NCBI GenBank assembly: GCA_014804085.1
Contig: JAAVAM010000034.1
Location: 112,050 to 118,081, forward strand
Direction of reading: 5' to 3'
DNA length: 6,032 nt
From: Treponema sp.
GTDB lineage: Bacteria > Spirochaetota > Spirochaetia > Treponematales > Treponemataceae
Positions 1-6,032 of this stretch are shown here, piece after piece (position 1 is the first letter of the stretch; the number at the start of each line of letters is the position of its first letter). The notes under the pieces were generated by a model, which saw only the letters and a list, made by a program, of their open reading frames with translations, made no database searches and was not told the origin of the DNA. The position numbers were made by a program, and so were the translations under genes.

Positions 1-1136
1 ACAAGGATTTTGTCAAAAGAGTCGATGACGGAAAGGCGCAAAAAGCAGGCACGTTCATACCAGTCATCCAAAACGCCCTCCAAAAACGTTCCGCGGACCA
101 AATCGCTGTCGGCTGAAATTTCCCTCTTTCCATACCACGCATTATTAAACGCATCGACGTAAGAGAGCATATACCGATAGTCCCGTTCTTTGAGGACAGG
201 CAGCGCATAGGCATCATACCGCTCGGAAGTTGCGCCGGTCCACATCGGGTTTCCGATCGGGTCGCTTTCCCATTGGGAATCGAAGTGCATGAGGACGTGG
301 AAATTCTTTACGGTGTACGTTCCGTGCACGCACCACCGCTCGTCAGAAAAGACGCCGGAAAAATTTGAATCCCCATAATTAAAAACGTCTTTTCCGTTGC
401 TGCCAAAATGGAAATACCATCCATCATTCCCGTCCATTATTCCCAGTTCTTTTCCCGCAAAAAACTCCGCGCTGTTGCCGCAGGCAAAGAGTTCCTTCGC
501 GCGCGCTTTCACCGCCTCCCCGTTCGGTCCGCCGTACAAGTTCGCGAGGTCGGGATCGGAAAGCAGGTGATTCAAGTGCGGGTAGCCCGCGATGATCGCG
601 TTGTACAGATACGCCTCCGAAAGCTCCAGCAATCCCAGAAGGCTCATGCAGCAGGAAAGGTTGTAAATGGAATAATAGAATTCCTTGCACTCGCCGTTCT
701 CATCGAGCGTCCCGGGATACGATTCCTCCCACTTGTTGTCCCAGCGCCATTGGCTATACTTAAACAGCCCGGATTCAAATTTCTCCGCCGCCATCGCATA
801 CAGCTTTGCCGCTTCCTGATATTCCCCTTTGTCCGCGCACCGGTTTCCCGCATAATAATACGCGAGAGGCTCAATATCCTTTATGCGGTCAAGATCCACA
901 TCGGAATAAAGCAGGATTCCCGTGCGTTCGCCAAAATTTAAGAAGCAGTCAAGGTCTTCATCGGAAAAAAGCCCGCCGTACTCCTTTTTCGGCAGGTTCT
1001 GCTCCCCGGATTTCTCCGAAGCCTTGGCAGGAACAGTTTCCGCGACGGAAGATTTGTTCGCCCCCGCACGCTCCGCCCTGCACCCCAAAAATGCCATGGC
1101 AAGCACGGCGGCACCGATAAGTTTCGCGATATTCAT
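1..1136 (-). CDS. Putative TPR-repeat lipoprotein, 3' end outside window
   Basis: An open frame of 378 codons runs from ATG at 1136 to the left edge with no stop, so the C-terminus is missing. The N-terminus is a short lipoprotein signal: MNIAKLIG, then a hydrophobic stretch ending in FLGC, with Cys19 as the likely lipidated residue. The lipobox is relaxed (Phe at -3), as is tolerated in spirochaetes. A low-complexity Ala/Lys/Glu/Ser linker follows to about residue 50. Residues 91-122 (YYYAGNRCADKGEYQEAAKLY) read as a TPR helix pair. Residues 156-200 resemble a second TPR ending in the frequent 'dpdL..L' pattern (LLSDPDLANLY). From about 235 the protein is aromatic and probably beta-rich (WYFHFGSNGKD), of no family I recognise. 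No good Shine-Dalgarno precedes the ATG and no clear promoter was found. The start is chosen because it gives an intact signal peptide and no in-frame ATG was seen just upstream. The function is unknown; TPRs suggest protein-protein contacts at the envelope. Confidence 0.85.
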   Translation of the reverse strand, partial: MNIAKLIGAAVLAMAFLGCRAERAGANKSSVAETVPAKASEKSGEQNLPKKEYGGLFSDEDLDCFLNFGERTGILLYSDVDLDRIKDIEPLAYYYAGNRCADKGEYQEAAKLYAMAAEKFESGLFKYSQWRWDNKWEESYPGTLDENGECKEFYYSIYNLSCCMSLLGLLELSEAYLYNAIIAGYPHLNHLLSDPDLANLYGGPNGEAVKARAKELFACGNSAEFFAGKELGIMDGNDGWYFHFGSNGKDVFNYGDSNFSGVFSDERWCVHGTYTVKNFHVLMHFDSQWESDPIGNPMWTGATSERYDAYALPVLKERDYRYMLSYVDAFNNAWYGKREISADSDLVRGTFLEGVLDDWYERACFLRLSVIDSFDKIL

Positions 1137-1168
1137 ACTGAATATTTTACAGGAAAAACCGAAAAAGA

Positions 1169-1246
1169 AAAGGAGGAAACGCCATGCCCTTCATCGAAGC
1201 TATCCCTGCACAAACAACAAATTTCCTATACGTACAAAGTATATAA
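1169..1246 (+). CDS. Possible 20-residue micro-ORF with strong ribosome binding site
   Basis: On the plus strand AAAGGAGG at 1169-1176 is a full match to the 16S anti-Shine-Dalgarno. Seven bases later an ATG at 1184 opens a 20-codon frame ending with TAA at 1244-1246 (peptide MPFIEAIPAQ, then TTNFLYVQSI). It diverges from the lipoprotein gene that starts at 1136 and precedes the dyad-repeat array on the same strand. The peptide matches nothing I know, has no clear membrane segment and carries no run of identical amino acids typical of attenuator leaders. The purine-rich strand could have produced this match by chance, because the opposite strand is simply pyrimidine-rich. No convincing plus-strand promoter was found upstream. 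It is listed because the signal and spacing are ideal, but expression is unproven. Confidence 0.2.
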   Translation, partial: KGGNAMPFIEAIPAQTTNFLYVQSI

Positions 1247-1372
1247 AACGCTTGATGTAAGTTATATTAAACAAGGAATAGAATAGTTTTCCTAATGGCA
1301 CAAGAGGATTTGCTAAAACACTGTATCTTTCGTCAAAGACAACGCGACACGCGCTATCACCGCGAGCAATCG

Positions 1373-1609
1373 TACTGTGCTATTTACGGTAGCACAGTAT
1401 GTGCTATTGCCGAGCGCACGAAGTGTGCTACTTACGGTAGCAAAGTATGTGCTATTGCCAAGCGCACAAACTGTGCTACTTACAATAGCAAACTATGTGC
1501 GCTTGACTATCGCACAAAACGTCTCTTGTTATCGCACAGTCGTGCTATGGCGATCGCACGATATGTGCCTTACGATAGCACACTTTGTCTATCGCCGGTA
1601 GCACCATGC
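1373..1609. repeat. Tandem array of about ten 21-24 base dyad (hairpin) units
   Basis: Units begin with GTGCTA or a close variant at 1377, 1401, 1425, 1449, 1473, 1497 and 1521, exactly 24 bases apart. Diverged units follow at 1542, 1565 and 1587, with spacings of 21-23 bases. Most units are short dyads (GTGC... paired with ...GCAC) followed by a 5-base link such as AGTAT or GAAGT. Units 1, 3 and 5 share a CTTACGG-type loop and a TAGCA right arm. Units 2 and 4 share ATTGCC plus AGCGCAC, so the array also has a 48-base period of alternating types. Unit 1 is the strongest hairpin: TACTGTGCTA at 1373-1382 pairs perfectly with TAGCACAGTA at 1390-1399 around a 7-base loop. There are no unique spacers, so it is not CRISPR. 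If transcribed from the pectate lyase side, it would form serial stem-loops in a 3' untranslated region. The role is unknown. Confidence 0.85.
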
Positions 1610-1661
1610 GAATACTGGCGGGAGCATACGGCGGTCATCGCAGTCGGAAATAGCGCGGTGT

Positions 1662-1692
1662 GCCGCCTCACCCCAAAGGGGTGAGGTTCGGC
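1662..1692 (-). terminator. GC-rich hairpin directly after pectate lyase stop; possible terminator without U-tract
   Basis: CCTCACCCC (1666-1674) and GGGGTGAGG (1678-1686) form a perfect 9-bp stem around an AAA loop. GCCG (1662-1665) and CGGC (1689-1692) add four more pairs after a two-base bulge. The hairpin starts two bases after the pectate lyase stop codon (1695-1697), a normal place for a terminator. However, no run of T follows on either strand: the minus strand continues with CACACCGCGC. It may instead act as a 3' stabilising stem-loop, a Rho-associated end, or a mobile palindromic repeat. Confidence 0.5.
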
Positions 1693-1694
1693 GA

Positions 1695-4226
1695 TTACTG
1701 TTGCACCGTCCACACGCCGGCACCGGCGTTATTGAGAAGAAGCATGGGCAAGTCATCTGCATTATCATATTCCGGAGTATAGCCCGGATCAAACGGTTTC
1801 GTTGTTACTGCTGTCCATTTTTCTGTAGCAGCCTTGGACACACCCACATTGTTTGCATCATACAGTTTTGTGTCAGAAAGATACCCCTTAGACTCTGTGG
1901 CACTATCGCCCTTGTACCGATACGAAATGCCCGACCCAAAATTGTTCTTTTCGGAAATCACCCATGCCTTTGCGCGTATCTGAATAGAAGCCTTTTGGTC
2001 ATATCCATTCGTACCAGCGTGTGTGAAATAATTGTTGTAAATATGGATATGTGCCGTGCGCACGAATGGCAGACGCTGCACACAACCGTTAAAATAGTTG
2101 TGGTGCAAGGTTATGGTCTTTGCCGTATGGTCAAGCACGACATTATCATATTTTTCATTATCGTCAGAGCCAAGCAGCATGGTTTTGTCGTGGTTCTTGA
2201 AGACGCAGTAAGAAACCGTGACATTGGTAGTCTTACCCTTGATGTCGCACAAACCGTCATACGTCTGCCACATCTCATACCCGGTTGTTGTCGCCGTGCC
2301 GCCTTCATTGCATGGATATGCCCGTATCGTACTTTCCTTTGTGCCTGTTTTTACGCCTGCAAATTTAGCCCAGCCCACGCTGATAGTGTCCTCAAAGGTA
2401 CAATGGTCAATCCAGATATGGTCATTTTGCTTCTGTACGGTGATACAATCATACTCGGCGTTCCATCCATCATTGAATTCATGGTGAGGGAACGGGTCAA
2501 AGGCATCCTGCAAATGAAGATTTCTGATAATGATATTTGACGCGTCAGAAATACTGATGTTTCCGCCCTTGATACCACTCTCGTCTGTCACACCGATAAT
2601 CGTCGTATTTGAGCCAACAGGAATCTGAATCTGAGATTTCCAGTCATTCGCAAGTTTTGTTTGGTAATCGTCCAACGTGGAATTGTTTGTCCCTGTTTCC
2701 AACGTATTTTTATCTTTGTATTTGCCAGTTGTGTAATGCGATGTCGGATCACACGCCGCAGCATACGCTAGTCGCCATGCATCCCATGATTTATACGCAT
2801 TGTTTGTCTTTGCCGCAATGAATTTTCCCAACGGTGAAGATTCGGAACTGTCCGTATATGAACTTGGCAACATCGATCCGCCATAAGTACTGTTAGCGGT
2901 CGCGTCAATCATACCGTTGATATAGACGATTGCGTTTCCGTTTTTTACTGCGTTTTTAAGTTTCCCAATAGCGTCTGAATCACTCGCGTTAATTGTAACA
3001 GGGGTAACGCCGCTTGTTTTGTACGAAAGTTTTCCTGTTCCCGCATATCCCGTCGGAGCGTCCGTGAGGCTGATTACATTTGTCCCTGCCTCTCTCACCG
3101 TCAACGTATATGGCGCGCTTGTCACGTCGTCAACACTCGCCGTAATTTTCGCCGTTCCCACAGCCTTGCCCGTCACCGTTACTTTGTTCGTCGTGCTTGT
3201 GCCGAGCGTTACAAAGGCAGCCCCCTCTGTAACCTGCCATTTGTACGTGCCTGTCGGTGTGGCATTCGGCGTTGCCGTGAGTGTGACCGAGCCATCAATC
3301 GCAACCGACTGGCTGCCGCTGATTGTGACTGTGGTAACGGACGATGAGGAAGAAGAGCCATAAACGATTTTTATCAGGTAGACGTTTATTCCGCTCCCCG
3401 CAGAAAACAAATACAAACTTCCCGAACCGCCGGTATACTCATAAGACTGGGGTGAGGGAGTCGTAGAATTTGATACGGCAGAGAATGTCGTCAAGTCTTT
3501 TGAACCGTCGGTAAGTTTCAAAGTCCTTTCAGAACTGCCACCGGAGCGCGCGACGACAGAAATCTTGCACACACCGTCCACAGCGAATTTGACTGCTTTT
3601 GATGCTGTAGAACCACCGCCACTGAAAGACAAAGCGTTTGAATACGTTGCGCCTTCAGAATCCGTCAGGGAAGATTCACTAATCGCCGCACCGCTTATCA
3701 AAGTCACGCTCGTATTATGTTCTGAATCCTCAGAAGCCGTATCAGAAGAAACAGCAGCAACAGCCGCAGCATTTGACGGATTCCATATCCATGTCTTATT
3801 TTCCATGGTGTCCTTTGCCGCGACGGTAACGGTATGCGTAGCAGTCTTTGTAGTGCCATTGCATGTTGCCGTCACCGTAACCTTGACGGATTGATTCTTG
3901 GTAGTCGTGTTTTTTCCCTTTATAGTGACTTTTGAGCCAGTACCAACGATTTCGGCAGAATTTTTATCATTAATATCCCATATATACGTAATTTGCGGCG
4001 TAATCTCACCAGTATAGGTAGGTGTTGCAGTCAACTCACTTGTTCCATCAGCCGCAATCTCGGAAGTTCCCTTGATTGAAACACCGGTCAGCGATGCAGT
4101 CGAGGAAGTATTACCCCCCCCCACTCCGTCTCCGTCGTCGCCCTTGCACCCCGCGATCATAAAAACTGCCGCAAGCCCCGCAACAACAACCATCGCCGTC
4201 TTTCGCAACTTGAAAAGTGTGTTCAT
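1695..4226 (-). CDS. Pectate lyase (polysaccharide lyase family 1), multidomain surface lipoprotein
   Basis: This 843-residue protein should cleave polygalacturonate (pectin backbone) by calcium-dependent beta-elimination. A lipoprotein signal ends in lipobox IAGC with Cys27 lipidated, which predicts anchoring in the cell envelope. Then come a Gly-rich linker, a group 2 bacterial Ig-like domain (about 45-135), a beta-sandwich domain (about 144-290) ending in GSGINVYLIKIVYG, a Ser-rich linker (291-296), a second Ig-like domain (about 297-377) and the catalytic right-handed beta-helix (about 383-800). The beta-sandwich type is one I recall at the N-termini of Bacteroidetes pectate lyases. Family 1 hallmarks are WIDHCTF (605-611), VSYCVFKNHDKTMLLGSDD (671-689), TLHHNYF (706-712) and QRLPFVR (717-723), with Arg718 as the expected catalytic base. 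Asp593 and Asp607 are likely calcium ligands. The usual RxPRxR motif has Phe721 in place of the middle Arg. ATG 4226 is fixed by AGGAGA five bases upstream and by the signal peptide. The sampled GC content is lower than in the transporter gene. Confidence 0.95.
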   Translation of the reverse strand: MNTLFKLRKTAMVVVAGLAAVFMIAGCKGDDGDGVGGGNTSSTASLTGVSIKGTSEIAADGTSELTATPTYTGEITPQITYIWDINDKNSAEIVGTGSKVTIKGKNTTTKNQSVKVTVTATCNGTTKTATHTVTVAAKDTMENKTWIWNPSNAAAVAAVSSDTASEDSEHNTSVTLISGAAISESSLTDSEGATYSNALSFSGGGSTASKAVKFAVDGVCKISVVARSGGSSERTLKLTDGSKDLTTFSAVSNSTTPSPQSYEYTGGSGSLYLFSAGSGINVYLIKIVYGSSSSSSVTTVTISGSQSVAIDGSVTLTATPNATPTGTYKWQVTEGAAFVTLGTSTTNKVTVTGKAVGTAKITASVDDVTSAPYTLTVREAGTNVISLTDAPTGYAGTGKLSYKTSGVTPVTINASDSDAIGKLKNAVKNGNAIVYINGMIDATANSTYGGSMLPSSYTDSSESSPLGKFIAAKTNNAYKSWDAWRLAYAAACDPTSHYTTGKYKDKNTLETGTNNSTLDDYQTKLANDWKSQIQIPVGSNTTIIGVTDESGIKGGNISISDASNIIIRNLHLQDAFDPFPHHEFNDGWNAEYDCITVQKQNDHIWIDHCTFEDTISVGWAKFAGVKTGTKESTIRAYPCNEGGTATTTGYEMWQTYDGLCDIKGKTTNVTVSYCVFKNHDKTMLLGSDDNEKYDNVVLDHTAKTITLHHNYFNGCVQRLPFVRTAHIHIYNNYFTHAGTNGYDQKASIQIRAKAWVISEKNNFGSGISYRYKGDSATESKGYLSDTKLYDANNVGVSKAATEKWTAVTTKPFDPGYTPEYDNADDLPMLLLNNAGAGVWTVQQ
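4114..4122 (-). repeat. Nine-base homopolymeric G tract inside pectate lyase coding region
   Basis: The coding strand carries nine consecutive G residues (C on the plus strand) in the codons for Val35-Gly-Gly-Gly38, eight residues after the lipidated cysteine. All three glycines rely on the run. Gaining one G places TAA immediately after the tract. Losing one G leads to TGA about nine codons later. Either change leaves only a truncated lipopeptide, so the tract could work as an on/off slippage switch. It could also be a sequencing or assembly risk point. Confidence 0.85.
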
Positions 4227-4231
4227 AAAAA

Positions 4232-4237
4232 TCTCCT
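4232..4237 (-). promoter_or_regulatory. Ribosome binding site of pectate lyase gene
   Basis: AGGAGA on the minus strand, five bases (all T) before ATG 4226, is a good Shine-Dalgarno match. It supports this start over any internal methionine. Confidence 0.8.
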
Positions 4238-4259
4238 AAACATAAAGATATGCAATTTT

Positions 4260-4289
4260 ATTCTACCACAACTTCCGCGCTTTTTCCAA
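4260..4289 (-). promoter_or_regulatory. Predicted sigma-70 type promoter of pectate lyase gene
   Basis: On the minus strand TTGGAA (4284-4289) and TAGAAT (4260-4265) are separated by 18 bases. The -10 box is preceded by TG plus one base, an extended -10 feature. The boxes match the TTGACA/TATAAT consensus at four and five positions. The implied start near 4253 gives a leader of about 27 bases carrying the ribosome binding site. The promoter lies downstream of the transporter terminator, consistent with independent transcription of the lyase. Confidence 0.55.
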
Positions 4290-4306
4290 GATTTTTTCAC
4301 GGCGGC

Positions 4307-4351
4307 AAAAAAAGGGAAAAGGACACCTTGGCAAGGTTTCCTTTTCCCTTT
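4307..4351 (-). terminator. Strong intrinsic terminator of the ammonium transporter gene
   Basis: AAAGGGAAAAGGA (4311-4323) pairs over 13 bp with TCCTTTTCCCTTT (4339-4351). After one mismatch, ACCTT and AAGGT (4325-4329 and 4333-4337) pair around a GGC loop (GCC on the transcribed strand). On the minus strand the stem runs into seven T residues (complement of 4307-4313). It begins about 28 bases after the transporter stop codon. Almost all of the gap to the lyase promoter is covered, so it should insulate the lyase from transporter transcription. Confidence 0.85.
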
Positions 4352-4379
4352 CAAACCTTTTTTCTTCCAAACGAGTGCG

Positions 4380-6032
4380 CTAGTTTTCGTCCTCGTCCTG
4401 CAATGCGTCGTAGCCGCTTTCGCCGGTGCGGACTTTGACGACTTCGGCAATGTCGTGCACGAAAATCTTGCCGTCGCCGATATGCCCGGTGTACAGTGCC
4501 TTGCGCGCCGCGTCAATCACGTGGTCCACGGGCACTTTGCTCACCACCACTTCCACCTTGATTTTTGGCAGCAGCGTGATGTCAACGGGTGCGCCGCGGT
4601 AGAATTCGCCCGCGCCTTTCTGGTAGCCGCAGCCCATCACGTTGGTCACGGTCATGCCCGTAATGCCGATGCCGTTGAGCGCGCGCTTGAGCGCGTCGAA
4701 TTTGCCCTGCCGCGTGACAATCGTCACCTGGCTCATCTTCTTGCCGTCCACGCTCGACAGGCGCACCACGGGAATCGCCTGTTCGGCAGGCAGCGCGACC
4801 CCGGCTTCCTTGGCCTCCGCCACTTCGTCCGCCGTATACGGAATGGAGAATCCCGCATAGCTTGAATCCAGCCCATGCTCCAGCTTGTCCAGACCGAGGA
4901 TTTCCTCTTCCGCCGTGACGCGCAGACCGACCGTCTTTTTCAGGATCAGGAATGCGACCGTCATCGTCACCACCGTCCACAGCATGATGATTCCCATGCC
5001 GCCCAGCTGCTTTGCGAGCTGCGCCGCGCCGCCGCCGTAGAACACGCCTTCGGTAATGCCCGCAAGCGCGAATCCCGGAGCAGTCTCCGTGGCGAACAGC
5101 CCCACCGCAACCGTGCCCCACAGTCCGTTCATCAGATGCACCGCAACCGCACCCACGGGATCGTCAATATGAAGCTTGTAGTCCATGAGCCACACGCCAA
5201 GGATGACGAGCAGCCCCGCCACCGCGCCAATGACCGCCGCACCCGCGCAGTCCGCCACGTCGCACGGAGCGGTAATCGCGACCAGCCCCGCAAGCGACGC
5301 GTTCAAGCACATGGAGACATCGGGCTTGCCGTACTTTATCCAGGTGAACGCCATGGCGACCACCGTCGCCACCGCAGGCGAGACCGTCGTCGTCAGGAAA
5401 ATCGATCCGAGCGTGGGCAGGTCAGTGGCAGCCGCGCCGTTGAACCCGTACCAACCCAGCCACAGGATGAACACGCCGAGCGCGCCCATCGCGATGTTAC
5501 ATCCGGGAAAGCCGCGCACGCCGATGACCTTTCCGTTCTTGTCGCGGCTGAATTTGCCCAAGCGCGGGCCGAGGATTGCCGCGCCGATGAGCGCGCAGAT
5601 GCCGCCCACCATGTGAATACACGCCGACCCCGCGTAATCGTGGAATCCCCACTGCGCCAAAAATCCGCCGCCCCAGGTCCAGTGCGCCTCAATCGGGTAG
5701 ATGATGCCTGAGATAATCGCGGAATAAATACAGTAGGTGCTGAACTTCGTGCGCTCTGCCATCGCGCCCGAAACGATCGTCGCCGTGGTTGCGCAGAACA
5801 CGAGGTTGAACACAAAGCCCGAAAAATCGAACGTGGCGTACTCGCTGAACACGCTGAATCCCGGCTTGCCGATCACCGACCAGATGCCTTTGCTCACTTC
5901 GCCCGTGGCAGGGTCGGTGTAGCTGAGCATGAAGCTCGCGCCGATCAAAAACCACATGACCGTGCCGATGCAGAAGTCCATCAGGTTTTTCATGATGATG
6001 TTACCCGTGTTCTTCGCACGGGTAAATCCCGC
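4380..6032 (-). CDS. Ammonium transporter (Amt) fused to C-terminal PII signalling domain, 5' end outside window
   Basis: The frame runs in from the right edge to TAG at 4380-4382, giving 550 residues here. The first in-window residues (AGFTRAKNTGNIIMKN) are the conserved end of the first Amt helices, so the ATG at 5993 is internal and the real start lies outside. Numbering from the first in-window codon, the two pore histidines are H140 (GSACIHMVGG) and H299 (GAVAVHLMNG). LGWYGFN and IDDPVGAVAVH are also Amt hallmarks. About nine membrane helices are visible, giving a trimeric inner-membrane channel for ammonium. A cytoplasmic linker (about 365-428) leads to a PII domain at about 431-538 with VTIVTRQGKFDALKRAL, the T-loop (466-490) and TGHIGDGKIFV, which binds ATP/ADP. 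PII normally blocks Amt as a separate GlnK protein; here it is covalently tethered. The T-loop tyrosine uridylylated in enterobacterial PII is Val483. The acidic tail is DEDEN. Confidence 0.95.
   Translation of the reverse strand, partial: AGFTRAKNTGNIIMKNLMDFCIGTVMWFLIGASFMLSYTDPATGEVSKGIWSVIGKPGFSVFSEYATFDFSGFVFNLVFCATTATIVSGAMAERTKFSTYCIYSAIISGIIYPIEAHWTWGGGFLAQWGFHDYAGSACIHMVGGICALIGAAILGPRLGKFSRDKNGKVIGVRGFPGCNIAMGALGVFILWLGWYGFNGAAATDLPTLGSIFLTTTVSPAVATVVAMAFTWIKYGKPDVSMCLNASLAGLVAITAPCDVADCAGAAVIGAVAGLLVILGVWLMDYKLHIDDPVGAVAVHLMNGLWGTVAVGLFATETAPGFALAGITEGVFYGGGAAQLAKQLGGMGIIMLWTVVTMTVAFLILKKTVGLRVTAEEEILGLDKLEHGLDSSYAGFSIPYTADEVAEAKEAGVALPAEQAIPVVRLSSVDGKKMSQVTIVTRQGKFDALKRALNGIGITGMTVTNVMGCGYQKGAGEFYRGAPVDITLLPKIKVEVVVSKVPVDHVIDAARKALYTGHIGDGKIFVHDIAEVVKVRTGESGYDALQDEDEN
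6001..6025. repeat. Perfect 9-bp inverted repeat inside transporter coding region
   Basis: TTACCCGTG (6001-6009) and CACGGGTAA (6017-6025) are exact reverse complements around a 7-base loop. They lie within the codons for the conserved RAKNTGN segment of Amt. The stem may be a coincidence of codon choice. Confidence 0.5.

Larger units (their letters stand above)
1137..1694. other. 558-base intergenic region between pectate lyase stop and lipoprotein start
   Basis: This is the gap between the 3' end of the pectate lyase gene and the 5' end of the downstream lipoprotein gene, both on the minus strand. From low to high coordinate it holds the micro-ORF (1169-1246), an AT-rich stretch (about 1220-1290), a transition zone with weak repeat-like words (1321-1372), the dyad array (1373-1609), a further zone with degenerate GCGCTA-like words (1610-1660) and a GC-rich hairpin (1662-1692). 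A promoter for the lipoprotein gene should lie here, most likely in the AT-rich part. I could not find a -35/-10 pair good enough to call. Confidence 0.6.

Noticed and set aside
408..941. 177-codon plus-strand reading frame
   Set aside because: It lies wholly antisense to the lipoprotein gene, whose frame has a signal peptide and TPR-like segments; the plus frame resembles no protein.
1249..1290. Plus-strand promoter with TTGATG as -35
   Set aside because: No acceptable -10 box occurs at 16-18 bases; the nearest TAGAAT is about 21 bases away.
1373..1609. CRISPR array
   Set aside because: Units are directly tandem at 21-24 bases with only 5-base links, no unique spacers, and no cas genes in view.
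1295..1684. 129-codon plus-strand reading frame with Cys-containing octapeptide repeats
   Set aside because: It arises because the 24-base repeat is a multiple of three. A second frame is open through the same array, there is no Shine-Dalgarno before the ATG, and the dyad structure explains the sequence better than coding does.
1701..2540. 279-codon plus-strand reading frame
   Set aside because: It is antisense to the pectate lyase catalytic domain, whose conserved motifs fix the coding strand.
4875..5711. 278-codon plus-strand reading frame rich in Arg and His
   Set aside because: It is the antisense shadow of the GC-rich ammonium transporter gene.
5991..5993. ATG as the start of the ammonium transporter
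   Set aside because: The frame stays open upstream and encodes the conserved AGFTRAKNTGNII segment, so this methionine is internal.

Overview
The window looks like a host- or rumen-associated treponeme (Spirochaetota), possibly a pectin user such as Treponema saccharophilum. The reasons are two lipoproteins with spirochaete-type lipoboxes, a surface pectate lyase built from bacterial Ig-like modules, an ammonium channel carrying a PII domain, and mixed GC content. The species is inference; no rRNA or other taxonomic marker is present.

All three protein genes are on the minus strand, so transcription runs from the high to the low coordinates. (1) 6032-4380: ammonium transporter fused to a C-terminal PII (GlnB/GlnK) signalling domain, cut at its 5' end by the window edge. 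It is closed by a strong intrinsic terminator at 4307-4351. (2) 4226-1695: a complete 843-residue lipoprotein with two Ig-like domains, a beta-sandwich domain and a polysaccharide lyase family 1 pectate lyase domain. It has its own recognisable promoter and ribosome binding site, and a run of nine G residues lies just downstream of its lipid-attachment cysteine. (3) 1136 to the left edge: a TPR-containing putative lipoprotein of unknown function, cut at its 3' end.

The 558-base gap between genes 2 and 3 (1137-1694) is not empty. Next to the pectate lyase stop codon is a perfect GC-rich hairpin. Beyond it lies an array of about ten short dyad units with an exact 24-base period over its first seven units, and alternating unit types that make a 48-base higher-order period. 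A 20-codon plus-strand reading frame with a perfect Shine-Dalgarno sequence follows near 1184. The 153-base gap between genes 1 and 2 holds the terminator and the pectate lyase promoter.

The genes do not form one obvious pathway. The pectate lyase would break down plant pectin at the cell surface, the transporter handles ammonium supply and senses nitrogen status, and the small lipoprotein is unassigned. The terminator/promoter pair suggests that the lyase is transcribed separately from the transporter. The most notable signals are the dyad array, the poly-G tract and the modified PII T-loop.
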